A stretch of 64,000 nt of DNA from Tulasnella sp. 424 (Eukaryota > Basidiomycota > Agaricomycetes > Cantharellales > Tulasnellaceae): contig WSUB01000030.1 in NCBI GenBank assembly GCA_019633425.1, forward strand, positions 186,001 to 250,000. The letters run 5' to 3'. Shown one piece after another: positions 1 through 12,220 of this stretch. The position numbers and the translations under genes are program-made. The number at the start of each line of letters is the position of its first letter. Positions within the stretch are counted from its first letter, which is position 1. The notes under the pieces are model-generated. The model saw nothing but the letters and a program-made list of their open reading frames with translations. It did no database searches and was not told the origin of the DNA.

Positions 1-720
1 GAATACAAATGGTACTTACAGTTGCCCCATTTCACTTGCTCACAATTGTACAATTGTGAGAAGTGCAAAGGTGACCCCATCGAGTCCGAGTCCTGTCAAT
101 TGCCAGGTATCGTACTGTCAGCACAATCAGATAGCGAGTCGTCACTACTGGTCTGCTTTAACCGCCCTGAGTTACGTACACCCAAAGGGGGGAAGCTTGC
201 ACTCTTTATTTGGAAAGAAACTGTTCCAGGGGAGGTGAGCTGGTTACATAATGGGTCACGGAGATTACGGACTATTAACGAGACAAACAAACCTGCAAGT
301 GTGTTCCTGTCACTCCATTAACGAAATACAACCTCGTGGCTACTCGCTATGCTGCAAGAATCTCGTCTGCAATATCTTTCATCTGTGAGTGGCTGATTTG
401 AAGAACCGAAGTCAGGACTCAAACCTGCGGTTTTTCGAACCAGCAAATGCGTCATCATCCCCCTGCCTCGGGGCCCTTGGCCTCTTACCGGCGGATAATC
501 GGGCCTTCTTGGCATCAAATCCAATCCTGTGGCTGTGATGCTTGCCGCGGCTGACGCGGGCCTGCCGAACTAGAACCCTGCGGTTCCTGAGAAATCCCGT
601 CTCCCCCCGAATCCATCCTGCGGTCTCCGCTGGTCTCCGCTCATAAAAGAAATACGCCGGTTCGTATTGGCTCACTCCTCTCCCATCCTCCAACTTCTGC
701 TTTACTGAACCCTTACCCCA
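1..720. other. Upstream region of the P450, no gene recognised
   Basis: No convincing coding region was seen. Short open frames occur on both strands but none shows a recognisable domain. The last 80 bases hold a TATA-like stretch (cataaaagaaat, about 643-654) followed by a CT-rich leader running to the ATG at 721, which fits a promoter for the P450 gene. Confidence 0.5.
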
Positions 721-3243
721 ATGTCAGCTTCCAAGTTAACAGACCGTATTTCCTTCGAAACCATACAGGACGTCGCCGACCTCTTCCCGTATGGCAAATG
801 GCAAGTTGCGGGAGCAGCGACAGGAGGCTTTCTGGCCTACAAGCTCGCTGGACTTCTGAAAGCGTGGTTCATCGACCCCCAATTCTCACCTCTCAAAGAT
901 GTCCCTGGTCCGGACACTTACGAGAATATCCTCTTAGGAGATTTCCGAAAAATTGTCGAAACACTACCCTCGTCCGTCTACAAGGATTGGTTTGCCAAGT
1001 ACGGCCACAGCGTAGCCTACCGAAGTGTATTTTTAGTGAGTGACGGCGCGCTCACACTCTAACAGATACAATGCTCATCGTTTGCTGTAAATATGCAGCG
1101 ACGTGTTCTCTGCACAAAGGATCCTAATGCAATAGCCCACGTCCTAAACCATGCATATGACTTCCCCAAGCCTGAACACGTCCGGAAATTTCTTGTGAGC
1201 ATCTTCGGATCAGGTAAGGCGTTCCTCCCCCCACTGGGCCTTGTATCTAACCTGACACCTGCCTTGGAAAGGGGTGCTCTTTGCCGAAGGTGCGAATCGC
1301 TTCGGGGTAGATGCTTATACCAGCATAATGACATGTAGGCTGTGACAGGCGGGGACCACAAGCGTCAGCGCAAGATCCTTAATCCGTGCTTCGGTCCTGC
1401 CCACATTCGGGAGCTCACTCCAATCTTCTACGATAAAGCATTTGAGGTAAGCTTCTGCTTCAAAGTACACCTGTCCTTAGAGAATTATTCACTTCAGTGG
1501 TGGCTTAGCTTCGTGATATTTGGTTGCGCCAAATCGAAGAGGGGAATAACAAAGAGATCGATGTATTCGTTTGGTTAGCTCGTGCAACGCTCGACATTAT
1601 CGGACTTACTGGTAACGCATCGCACATTCTTTTTGGCCAGCCCATTATATGCTAACCTAGGTTATTCAAGGGTTTGATTATGCCTTTAACACTCTGAGCC
1701 AGGGAGAGACGGATGAACTAGTTCGGGCCTTCATGGAATTGTTCGCTCCGATGCAAAGCCCGCCAACAATCGCCTTTTTGGTGGACATGTTTCCGTTGCT
1801 GGGACTTATTGTGCGTTTCTCTCATTGTAAGAGCGTCCGAGCCTAGCGACCAATATTTTCAAAACTCCTGTTCGCCGTAGCCGACCGAACGCGCAACGGT
1901 TCTAGCTCGTTCAAGAGAGGTGATGGCTAGAGTAGGTAGCCGGCTTGTGCAAGAAAAGCGTGCGGCAGTCCTTGCGGCCTCGACCAGCGCTGATACGGTG
2001 GAAAAGAAATCCGTCGTAGGGAAGGATCTTCTCTCGGTACTGAGTGGGTATTTTCCGTCTTTCAGTCATGACACCTCTATATATAGAATTAACAAAAACT
2101 CTATTTTACAAAAGTTAAAGCCAACATGGCAACAGATATCACGGAGTCGGAACGATTGAGCGATGAGGAAGTGATCGGGCGTACGTCGCCTTCATGTCTC
2201 CATTCGATTTCATCCTTTGCAAGCGCTCAGCCAACTTTATTCGGACAGAAATCTATACGCTGCTCATAGCAGGTCACGAAACCACATCAACGACCCTCAC
2301 TTGGCTCCTCTACGACCTGGCCCAACCCGAAAACCAAGGCGCGCAAACAAAACTTCGAGAAGAGCTTCAATCCGTGTCTACTGATCGACCTACTATGGAA
2401 GCGCTCAACGCGCTCCCATATCTCGACGCGGTGGTTCGGGAGACTTTGAGGTTGAACAGCGCGCTAGACATGACACCCAGATCCGCCGGGCAGGATACGT
2501 CCATACCCGTCAGCACGCCGTATGTAGATAAAAATGGAGTGGAGAGGATGGAGATCAGGTATACCATTGTTCAGACCTGGTCGAACCGCTTCTGACAGAC
2601 AATTACTTGTTATAGCGTCGCTGCTGGAGAAGAGATTGTTATCCCGATATCACTCATCAATCGAGACAAGGAAATTTGGGGAGAGGATGCCGACGAATTC
2701 AAGTATGTTTATGAGCCATATTACGGCTTTTTGGCCCGTTTTGTTGTTGGACTCCGACCTGACGCCCAGTTTTATCCCTGCAGACCTGAGCGTTGGCTAG
2801 AAGGCAACACACACCCGAGAAGTTCAGAAATCCCTGGCGTCTTCTCTTCTCTTCTGACGTTCCTCGGAGGTCCTCGATCATGTGTACGTCCCATTTCCTG
2901 AAAAATTCTCCCTCGTTCTTGGCGGTTGGAACTGAGTCTCGACCTTTTTTTCCGCCTTGATGTTACGTACGCAGATCGGGTATCGTTTTGCTCTCCTCGA
3001 AATGAAAGTCCTTATCTTCACTCTACTTCGTAACATCTCCTTCGAATTACCTGAACATGCTCCTGCAATCGAGAAGAAGTCATTGTAAGCCTAACTGGAA
3101 TGCGCTGCGGAGGGGTCAAAGTCGATTGCTAACTGAGCTGGGGGGTGTTTAATAGCATCGTTACTCGACCCGCGATTATGCAAGCTGATGGGGGCATGAA
3201 GAGTCAGATGCCTTTGCGGTTGAAGGCAGTGGGCTTGGAGTAA
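721..3243 (+). CDS. Cytochrome P450 monooxygenase (complete, many introns)
   Basis: A haem-thiolate monooxygenase that probably oxidises a small lipophilic substrate; the substrate cannot be read from sequence. The N-terminus has a weak hydrophobic segment ([16 protein letters not shown]) that could anchor it in the ER, followed by the proline-rich hinge KDVPGPDTY. All P450 signatures are present in order: the C-helix region [15 protein letters not shown], the I-helix oxygen-binding motif AGHETTSTT (about 2270-2295), the ExxR pair in VVRETLRLN (about 2435-2455), the PERW motif FRPERWLE (about 2782-2805) and the cysteine-ligand loop [14 protein letters not shown], which is split by an intron at about 2883-2975. 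At about 2042-2130 an intron removes an apparent break and gives continuous [16 protein letters not shown]. The frame ends VGLE-TAA at 3243. About ten short introns. It is complete and looks functional; the CYP family was not assigned. Confidence 0.95.
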
Positions 3244-4272
3244 TCAGACTTCGGTCGTTGGAGATAGCTATAGAAGCCGAGGCGATTATGGTCGGGAGCG
3301 ACGGTAGTCTAACAGCTCGGATGCTCATTCATCTGGTGTATACCAATTTTTCTCGTAGCTTGTATGATATAACTAGTTTTCGACTCGCCTTGATCTCCAC
3401 TTTCAAGATAGCCTTAACGCAAGAGGACGACGCAGGGTGGGTCCGTCAGCCATGCGACCTAATTAGATCCATATATAGCGTGCTATAGTAATGTTTTGGG
3501 AGTTTCCTTTAGATTGCGGTGTTCTCCTCACTTGGCAGGGGTAGGCTGAGGCTCAGCCTTTCAATGTCCCTGAAGGTGCCCCAATACTTCTGTAATGGCT
3601 GCAATTACGTAAATAGTTGTTAATGAACGCGGACAACATTTGCATCGCGCACCTTACCGTCCTTACGTCCGACCACTACACAAAGAGGTCTTTTTTATCG
3701 TATCTAAACCTCTCATGCTTTTGGGATCTCTTTTCAAGAATGCCACGAAAAGGTGCCTGGAGCCATAAAGTATTTCATTCTCGTGCTGTGTTGATGGGTC
3801 AAGCTCTCAGTGGCTAAGGGCCCTTGAGTTTGAATCCCATACCAACTACCTTGCGGTGCAGTGGTACTTATTTGTTATGAACCAGATCGCATGCTGCAAG
3901 CCCCTTTGTTCTGTAAGGGTGCGAGAAACAACACCTAACCCCCACTTTCCATTCATGCAATAACCGAGTTCGATACAAAGGCAATCAGGCAGACCTCGGT
4001 AAGGGAAAAGGGCAGGACGAGGGTTTGTTTTGTCGCTAAACCAGGCGTGGCCATTGAATGTGTACAGTGGCAACAATTCCATTAAGTCACCACGCAGTGT
4101 ACACAACGAACCCCCCATTCACTATATAGTCTGCCCTCCGGAGCATTCAGCCGACGTTCCATCACTGTCGACGTCCCCTCCTATTTCCCTGCCTTCGACC
4201 TCCAGACTCTGTCCCCTCCCAATCAGCACTAATACTCCCACATATCTCAACATTCCGCTTCTCCTCGCCAAG
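3244..4272. other. Intergenic, no gene recognised
   Basis: About 1 kb with only short unrelated open frames. The part just before 4273 is CT-rich (about 4140-4265) and looks like the leader of the kinase gene that follows. Confidence 0.5.
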
Positions 4273-6014
4273 ATGGCTGCCCCTACTATTAATTATGTCG
4301 AGTACACCCTTTCTCTCAAAAAAGATAGTTATAAGGTCGAAGCCGTCGAATTCAGAATATGGGAAACCGCTAAAGCGATGCTCAAGAAACTGAAGCGGTA
4401 CATAGAAGTGATCGAAAAAATCCTCGAACACGAGAGGGGTGTGCTGCGGGTTGAAACCTTTAATGCCGGTCAAGAGTACGTCCCCTCGTCGATTGAATGC
4501 TGTATATATCATGCCCGTCTGGAAGGCTACCGGATGCGATTCGAGGATCTGATGTATATGACACGTCACTGTAGCCTTGTAAACCAATACTACGCAAAAT
4601 TGAAGCAGACAAAGGTTCCGTTTAACTTGACAGATCGAAAGGGTATCAAGATCTTCGCCGCCAATCTGGAGCGAGGACATGAAGTCTTGGTTGTAAGCAC
4701 AAGCATCTCGCTCCATTCAGGTGCTTCGCTCGAATGTCAATTGACCCTAAGCTTAGCAAGAATCCACAGACAAAGATCGCCCGAGCGTCGTGGCCAGGAT
4801 ACGAGAAGATGCTAACAAACTTTCGCCCGAACCGTCCCAACCGCCTCAGCCGCCCCAACAGCCCCAACCCCAGATACTAGACAGAGCCACCAAAATGGTG
4901 GGTGATATGGGTGACGAGATTGGCCTGGTGAGTCAGGGTTCAAAGAGCTTTGGGCCCGCCAAGTGGCTGACTCTCGGTTTCTTCTCGAGGAACCTATAAG
5001 AGGGAGCTCTGATGCTGAGGCCGACAGCCTGGTCTCCCTGCAGGTGAAAACCCACGAGGGGGCGCCAGCTTTTTATGTGCTTTTCGATCTCGCCGACTTG
5101 ATACATAGCGGCGGGTATGGAAAGGTATATCGCGTACACAAGAAGGGTGATCCCAACACTATCTACGCTATGAAGCTTGCCAAAGGTGGTGCTGCGGCCT
5201 TGCAGGTGAGACTTGTAATCAACAAATTGTTGGCGGCGTTGAAACATTCTCGCACAGGACCTCGAGCGCGAGAAACTGATCTGGCAAGACCTGAATCATG
5301 AACACATCTTACCATTGCTCGGAACTACTCGAATGAGTGGAAAGGGTCTTGGACTCCTCTCCCCCTTTATCGAGGAACGCGACCTGGCCAGAGCCCTCCG
5401 GAATCCGAAATACGCATACTCCGAGGGAGAGCTGATTACCCTTGTACGTCACCTACAAGCTAGCCACGACAAAGAGGCTTACTGCTATTTAAGTTACGGC
5501 AAACCTCCGATGCCTTAGAATACGTGCATGGTGCAGGCGTCATTCACGGAGACATCAAACCTGAAAACATATTAGTAACTTCTGACAAAAAGGCCCTTCT
5601 CTGCGATTTTGGGCTTTCAAAGAATCTTCATTTTGTCGATACGGGCCCCAACCACGTTGGAGTTGGTAGTGGGAATTTTGTAGCTACCGAGCTGCGGGCT
5701 GGGTACAGTAGTGGAATACACGAACAGAAGTCCAAAGAGAGCGATATTTTTGCTTTTGGGAAAACAATGGCTCAGGCAAGCGATTATCTTCAATAATGTC
5801 TGAGGCTTTCTCATCGGATCGGTTCCAGGTCATATCGGGTGAACCCCAAGACACACCCCTGCCTTCAAGGCCATCTACTCTTCAAAGCGGCCCTGGGCAG
5901 GCAGTTTGGGCTCTCGCGGAGCACTGTTGCGGTCCCAGAGCATCCCGCCCCGACATAAAGCACGTTGCCTCCACTTTAAGGCTGATAGAACAAGGGAGTT
6001 ACCCAATCAGTTAG
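4273..6014 (+). CDS. Protein kinase with helical N-terminal domain
   Basis: The start is the ATG at 4273 (MAAPTINYVEYTLSLKKDSY), which follows a CT-rich leader; the frame is open upstream but has no other support. The first ~150 residues are rich in Lys, Glu and Leu, predicted helical and without a known domain. After an intron and a proline/glutamine-rich linker (PPQPPQQPQPQ) comes a Ser/Thr-type kinase domain: glycine loop HSGGYGKVYRVH, ATP lysine YAMKLAKG, catalytic loop VIHGDIKPENIL (HGD in place of HRD), CDFGLSKN, and VATELRAG in place of the usual APE. The C-lobe ends DIKHVASTLRLIEQG before the TAG at 6012. HGD kinases of this kind are expanded in Agaricomycetes. Core catalytic residues (K, D, N, DFG) are present, so activity is plausible. 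It resembles the kinases near 57-62 kb in its layout (helical N-terminus plus kinase). Confidence 0.85.
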
Positions 6015-6109
6015 ATTTCGGCGGCATGCAGGTATCGCTGTGTAGCATCATGCAGTCACCATAAGCACCCACATTAGTAGTGGGTCTCTTTTCGGTTAGA
6101 GGTTTGGGA

Positions 6110-6742
6110 ATGAAGTCCCCTTCGTCCAAGGCCATCCATCGGGCTGTCCGAACAAGTACTTTTGAAAACGGTGATGCTGGGGTCTTGTCCAGCTCTTCAC
6201 TAGGTCAAATTCCACGCATGCCGGTCTCTGATTCATCGCAGGGCTTTCAATCCAAGCAGGACGTCGAGCCTTTCCTGGAGAAAGAGTTAGACTCAAATGT
6301 CTTTGAGATTTCCACTCAATCCTTCTTGACCTCTTTAAAGCTTTCCTCCCATCGCCTCTATCGATATCGGACGAAAACGCGGCTGTGGTCGAGTGCCTTT
6401 CTGTCCTCACGAGAGATCCCAAAAAGGCAGAACGTTCGGCACAAACACAGGATGGAATTCACAACGCCAAAGCAGGTATCGAGGCCTTGAACATCACCTT
6501 TCACGATGGGACGTCCTTCTCCTCTTTAAAAGAAGCTCAGCAGCAATCGGAGATTTATCCTAAACTAGAAGCCCTCCTCAACTTCATCAACTCTTAGATT
6601 CCAAACAGATGGGAGTCTGGGACGGGTCTCCGCAACAGAACTCTTTGATACTATTGCAGAAACCGCTGCAAAGGAACTCGGTAGACTTCCAACGCCGTCC
6701 GTCCCCAAAGCCACCGGATTCAAACCGGTGACTTTTGGGTGA
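6110..6742 (+). pseudogene. Decayed ORF, possibly the N-terminal part of a FunK1-type kinase
   Basis: Three pieces of plausible coding sequence lie in different frames. The first, from MKSPSSKAIHRA to FLEKELDSNVFEISTQSF (6110 to about 6320), continues one base out of frame as LLDLFKAFLPSPLSISDENA (about 6321-6597) and then ends in a stop. A third piece, ELFDTIAETAAKELGRLPTP, runs to a stop at 6742. No intron with good splice signals joins them, and no catalytic kinase motif follows. The order of motifs (EKELDSNVFE, then a helical segment, then AETAAKEL) recalls the N-terminal region of fungal FunK1 kinases, but this is weak. It may instead be an unrelated dead gene. Confidence 0.35.
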
Positions 6743-7564
6743 GATAGAGTGTTTTTACGTAACGCATCGAAATTTAATTAATGCAGAGGCTGAATGGTTG
6801 CTAGGCCGCTTTGCGCGCGTTTGCAGTGGCAGGCGTTTAATTAGGACACCGATAAGCAAAGCAGCAATGCAATGCGGTACACATCTACGCTAGATGAAAT
6901 GAAGCGGCTGCATTCCGCCTTGCAGTGAGATTGGAGTGCGTTTTCCGCTTTGGTATTAATCTGGGACCGAGTGAACGAGGGAGTCGCCCCTGAAAAGTTT
7001 ACTTCGCAAAACACCGTTGAACATCACAATAGTGCATTCGCGGTATCAACGTACAAGGCATTCAGAAAAATCGAGAACAAAGAATACGTGAACAACGTGA
7101 AACGGAACAAGCGACATGCAAAGAGAGTCCATCCCGCTTCACCGATAAGTTATCTACTTTCAACAATTGAAGTGGTTATACACAAGTACACCGGGCAAAG
7201 AAAAAAAGACATGAAACGAGGCAGATTCGAAACCCAATGAGGCGAACGCTGACCAGGCCAATGGACATTGAAGATATGATGGGAAAGGGCGGGGGACTGG
7301 CTGGGTGATCGGAAAGGATATGCAAAGGGGTCAGATGTGAAGACATGACTAGGATCCAGCAAGTCCGAGGGAAAGGAGGTGGTGGAGACCGGCGGCAGAC
7401 GAATGAGAAAAACAAGAGACCGAAAGCGAGATACACCGGAGGGGGACCGCAGAGACGATTCAGCCGAAGTAGACCGAGCTCAAGAAGGAAGAGTTCGGAC
7501 CGAGAACGTCGACGTCGGGGTCCATGTCGGCAGCGGCACCGCACCGTTTTTGCCTTTGCATTGT
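6743..7564. other. Intergenic and probable 3' UTR of the minus-strand gene
   Basis: No gene was recognised. The part next to 7565 is purine-rich on the plus strand (GGAAAGGAGGTGGTGG) and is likely 3' untranslated sequence of the minus-strand gene that ends at 7565. Confidence 0.4.
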
Positions 7565-8457
7565 TTAGATGAAGCCATCGAAGTGTCCCTTCAATAGTCT
7601 CTCGCCCATTGGAGAGATGCCTCGTTTCTTGCCTGAACCTTCATTCCCGGAATTTGGGACCGCAAGCGAGGCAGAGCGGGTCTTCCTGCCTAGCCGCGGT
7701 TCGCCCAGTCCGGGGACACCGCGCGAAACAACAGGTGACGTTGAGACGGCCGATGGAGGAGGTGCAGCTGGACCGGTGGGAGAGGTACCAAATGTAGGCT
7801 GAGGAATGGCAGAATTGGATGGTGGCACAATGCAGATGGAAGAGATCGGGGTTGAAAAGGGATCACGAGTGAGCAAGTGGAGGTAGACGGCGATCGTTAG
7901 CTCGTAATACATAATTGCTAGCCCAGGGCTTAAGTGAAATGCAGACTTACGCGCTGGAATGTGCTAGACAGGCTGAGACGCCTCAATACGCCCGAGCCAC
8001 GATCCGAGGTAGGAATTTGACCAGTGGTGGTTGCAAGGGGGGCTTGAGCCCAAGACCCACGTCGAGTATGACCCCCGACGCCGAACAAACCGGCATTGGC
8101 ACCTCCAGGAGGACTTTCTTCGTCTTCGTCAATGACAGTGGCGGTCTTGCTGGCGTTCCAGGGGAAGCCCGTTCCTCCTGTGGTGCGAATGGGCGATGTC
8201 GCTGCACCCAAGAAATATGCCAATGGCGACGTAGGGGACCCGCCCCCACCCCCGTTGGCCGAGTTTTCGCTGGCACTGCGACCATGAGATTGGCCATTGA
8301 TCCGGACAGAAAGCGTAGATGATGGGGTTTGGACAGACGACGTTGGGGAATTTGATAGACCGGGGATGGAGGATGCCAGAGAGGCGCTACGGTTACGCCC
8401 AACGATGGGAATGGGGTCGGTGTGAGGAATGGAAGTGGTACGACTGTTATCGTTCAT
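7565..8457 (-). CDS. Conserved fungal protein of unknown function, Ser-rich with C-terminal GERLLKGHFDGF motif
   Basis: Two exons (8457-7951 and 7798-7565) are separated by a 152-nt intron with a clean GTAAGT donor and CTCAG acceptor, phase 0, giving about 247 residues. The protein is low-complexity: Ser, Pro, Gly and Thr rich, with several R-x-x-S sites of the type used by basic-directed kinases (RNRSASLAS, TRRGSWAQ, RRLSLSS). The C-terminus KKRGISPMGERLLKGHFDGF is compact and looks like the conserved part; I have the impression that similar tails occur in other basidiomycete proteins, but cannot verify it. No enzyme domain is visible. It may be a phosphorylated regulatory protein, but that is a guess. 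Confidence 0.6.
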
Positions 8458-10024
8458 GATGTGAATATTCGATCAATAAATGGTATGAAAGAGATGCGAA
8501 GGGGGAAAAAGAGTAAGAGTGGTCAGAGCGTCGAGAGAGCCCAGTCCATATTAAACTCGGGAGCCCCCTTAGCCACGGGAACAAACAAACAGATTGAAGG
8601 AGCCCGAAGATTGGTCAAGTGACGTTGGACTCATTGATCGTATTTCCCGGGCCAATTGTTCTTATCGCTCCTCTCCTCTCCCATCCCACTCTCCTGGGCA
8701 CTAAGTCTACTCAGCAGACACGCTTGGGGACCAGTAGATCGACTTTGCGTGCTCTCCACTCAAAGGGGGCTCTTCCCGTCGCTCAGGGCTTAACCGGCCC
8801 CACTGTCGATGGTAAATCCGTCGTTGCCCAGCGCCATTGGAGCCATGTTCTTTCTTAGGCTGAATAGAACAAAGGAAAGGAGATATCCGAGTCAGCAGTC
8901 GTCCACTAATAATGGTCTGGCGCGTGAGGTCCCACTCAGCGAACCCCCCTTGTCGCCGGGACCAACCACGCACCCTGTAAGCTTAGGAATTCCACCACGC
9001 ACCCTCGTTTGAGCTCTTCAAGGTTCGGCGCCCATTTGTGGTATGGCTTCCGCCATCCACTAAGCTTTCTTTGAGCACTCAAGGCTGAATGACGAGATAT
9101 AGCGTAAAAGGAAGCCCGCTGGGCATAGCGTTGGCCAGTATCTCCGAAATACGACGCGCACGCAGCCTGATCTGTGCGATGGAAGACAGCAGCGTGCCCC
9201 AAAGGCCTAGATTTGCAACCAACCTCCACCCTTGGAAGAAGACCGGAAACTGATAGTGGGAGATTGTTCATCACCGTCGTGAGTCGTCATTGGCGATAGC
9301 AGCATTTGTAATTGCAGGTGAACTCATTTTGGTTTCCCGCACGTGTTCGGAATCAACCCTCCTGGCAAAAGAAGCTTAGAGCTTATGAGTCCAATTTGGA
9401 GGCGACTTATTACATCCCAACATGAAGGACTGCGCTCTTCTGGGGGGCCCCTTTCTGGCTTCTCGGCCCGACCTTCGGGCGCCGCTAGAACTGAAATCGA
9501 GGTGTTAGGATAGCTACTCTTAGTTTCCCCATTTACGTATAGTTATTGCCTTTCCTGGGAATTGAGAAACGTAAAGATTGGTTTAGCAAGGCAGCGTTAT
9601 GAGCTTAGGACAGTCGGACTGTACAGGCCAAAACCGGTGGCGTTGTCGGTGCCGCGTGTGCGAGAACGCTTTGCCACCTGTTCCTTGGGGATTGATTGCC
9701 ACTCTGCTTTGTACCTTTTAGTCTGATCCGAGGTCTTCTCTGGCCTATTCGGGACGACATGCTCGGAGACTGAATTCCGACCCAGTCTCGTTGAAGAAGC
9801 TCGGCAGATCCCGCCGAAGACCGTAGCTTGGATGACCATTGCCATTTCAATCGTTGACGTTGGTGATAAGCTCGGGCTTCCACGCAAACCCGTCTTAGAG
9901 AAATAAGCAAAGGTACAACAGACAAGCGCACTGCTCCAAGTGAGGCAGAGCAGAGAACGAAGGCAAGACCCGAAGGTGATGATGGGACTAGGCCGCAAGC
10001 CATTCGAAATCAGCACGAGGAGAC
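8458..10024. other. Intergenic, no gene recognised
   Basis: About 1.5 kb. Open frames exist on the minus strand (9605-10003, about 130 residues, with a hydrophobic stretch near its start) but they overlap each other and show no recognisable family. I see nothing firm here. Confidence 0.4.
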
Positions 10025-11293
10025 CTAGAGTTTGGCCAGGACTACAGAGTCTTCTTCAAACGGCATGACCTGTCGCATATCCTCGGTCACTGCTTGAAGC
10101 GTCTTGAAGTAAATCCCCTTCTACAACAAGCAAGTCGAATACGGATTAAGCATATCGACTAGCAACAGATTAGGAGCACTAACCTTGATCAAGCCAAACA
10201 CGCCTGAAGCAGCATTCATTCCGACTTTTTGCCCTAGCTTGGTGGCTGCCTCTAGAACACCTTTACTCCCACCATCGGCCAGTTGATCGACGAGACCGTG
10301 CTTAAGAAGCTCTTGCGGAGTGAATCTTTTTGCCTCGAGACAAATTGCTCGTATCAAGGATGGGTCTCGAGCCTTTTCCTGGAAGATGGCGCTAAAGCTA
10401 TGTGGGAACGGAGCACCAAACTGGATCTGGAGGAACCGTGCAACAGAGTTAGGAGGCATGCGACGGGAGATCGGGAGAAGAAGCCTTACTTCGTTCATGC
10501 TAAAGGAGCGTTTTAGTACAAACAAGGTGCAAGGCGATAGATTAGGTTTGGACAAAGTTTTCGGTTACAGGAAAGGACTCGCCAAGCCCACGCCTTTCCT
10601 GATGTCATGACACGGTAGTCACAGGACATTGCCAAGCAGAAGGCAGCAGCACTATAGAATTGTAAGTTGTTATCGTGGTTCCCTGATCGCGAACTGTCGA
10701 ACTCACAATGTATGACCATTGAGAGCTGCTATGGTCGGGACTGAGGGAAACGTGGTAGACTGTTTTCAGCTCGAGCCGAATGAGTGGGATCAAGGAAAGG
10801 CCGTACTGGGGAATGATAGGAGACGTCTCATAATTGGAAGCGTGAAGTTATCTGGTGGAGAAATTCACAATCGTTGAATTGAACCACTTGTCCCGATCAA
10901 AACAATCTCTGCTCACTGTAGATAAACCCCAGACCCGGAGTCTTGATAACCTCAGGGTAATCAAATCCATTGCTATTGTTGTCGATTCGTCATTGCATAT
11001 TGCTGGTCTCATTCGGCAGGTGAGACAACGGACCTGAAGAACTTGTCTTGATCCAACCTCCCAACAATAATGAGTGCCCCTCCAGCCCCAGCCTTATCGT
11101 CCTCCTTTAGTGCTTTGTTTCGAGCGGTTCTCCATTCTTTCTCGACGATATCAAGAGCAGGTGCGATCACTTTGGTGCAAACGACTCCTGTTAGCCGATT
11201 GTCGGCACCGTTTTTGATTTCGAGCACCCAAATGTTCGGTGTCGGTCTGTGTAGGGCACCCAGGGGATTTGAAGAGTTGATCGGGAGGTCCAT
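10025..11293 (-). CDS. Enoyl-CoA hydratase/isomerase (crotonase family)
   Basis: The start is MDLPINSSNPLG at 11293; the last exon ends VVLAKL-TAG at 10025. Readable exons carry an N-terminal beta-strand region (PNIWVLEIKNGADNRL), the first oxyanion-hole region ending DQDKFFS-NGFDYPE across an intron, the second oxyanion-hole region ALNGHTFAAAFCLAMSCDYR, then MNEIQFGAPFPHSFSAIFQE and a C-terminal FTPQELLKHGLVDQLADGG helix. These are the hallmarks of crotonase-fold proteins acting on acyl-CoA thioesters, as in fungal delta3,delta2-enoyl-CoA isomerase or hydratase of fatty-acid oxidation. No peroxisomal SKL-type tail is seen. One intron, between GCTTG and CATGAACGAA (about 10570-10500), appears to use a GC donor. 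Hydratase versus isomerase cannot be decided from this reading. Confidence 0.88.
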
Positions 11294-12220
11294 TTGATTG
11301 TCGTCGAGGTGAAGTCGGTTGCGGGACAGGTCTTATGGGTGCTTGGGGGAGGAGTGAGGAGAAGTTGATCAAAGAGTTGAAAGCGAGTTGACCGGCGACT
11401 GGTTTGCCGAACGCCGAGTGCCGAGACTTTGGCAGGTGAAGACATCCTTTGCACGTCGGCGGCCACCGTGCGCGGCCTATGCACGCCGTTGCATCCAGAC
11501 AGAATACCTCAGACGAAGGAAGATGAGTCGCCGTTTTGGTTTTCATTGGAGCAGCGGCTGCGTCAATGGCACGGGGATCATAGACGCCGCTCCGAATCCC
11601 CAACCCCTGTTTCCATGGCCAGCCTCTCTCAGCCCATCTCGTCTAACTACTGTAAGGTAGGAAAGTCCGAAGTGCGCTCCATAACCGATGTTGCATTGCT
11701 AAATACCCATCACTGCCCGAAAGTGTTGCCGAGATATGTATCAGAGCGTGGAGCGGAGCTCGCAAAGCCAAATTCTCCTGATATTACTCCAAGGAAGAAT
11801 TTGAAATAAAGCAATAACAAAATCTTATGTTTTTATCAATTCAACTTTGGTTCATTGGCGGGTTTTGGCTGTTCTGGAGGCAACTTCAGCCAGCTGGAGG
11901 CGTCACGCGCGCGGGGGTGATTACTACGCAAGTCGCCGTTGATTGCACCATTTGCCGTTTCGGCTGGATCATTGGTGTCCAAGGCGCCTGCCAGTCACCA
12001 CACCGGTCATCTGCTCTATATGTATGGCGTGTTTTACGTCTATAACAAAGGCCCACTTGAGCGTGTTCGAAGCTAGTGTTCTCGCTTCCATCCCTCGACT
12101 TCATTTCATCTGTGTTGATCACGCAATGTTCCCGCCTTCAGACTAAGTTATAAACCCGTTCGCTCCAAGTCGTCCGATTCAAGTTTTCGTCTTCTTACAA
12201 CGACGAGGACACTCTCCCTC
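11294..12220. other. Shared upstream region of the hydratase (-) and fusion gene (+)
   Basis: Divergent promoter region of about 0.9 kb with no recognisable gene. The last 80 bases before 12221 carry a TATA-like ttataaac at about 12148 and a CT-rich leader that fits the plus-strand fusion gene. Confidence 0.45.

Noticed and set aside
3806..3840. tRNA-like or SINE-like boxes (AAGCTCTCAGTGGC and GAGTTTGAATCCC)
   Set aside because: A- and B-box-like sequences are only about 15 bases apart and no cloverleaf forms.
9605..10016. Minus-strand open frames of about 130-140 residues downstream of the hydratase
   Set aside because: Two frames overlap on the same strand, neither has a known domain or codon pattern, and they lie where a 3' UTR is expected.
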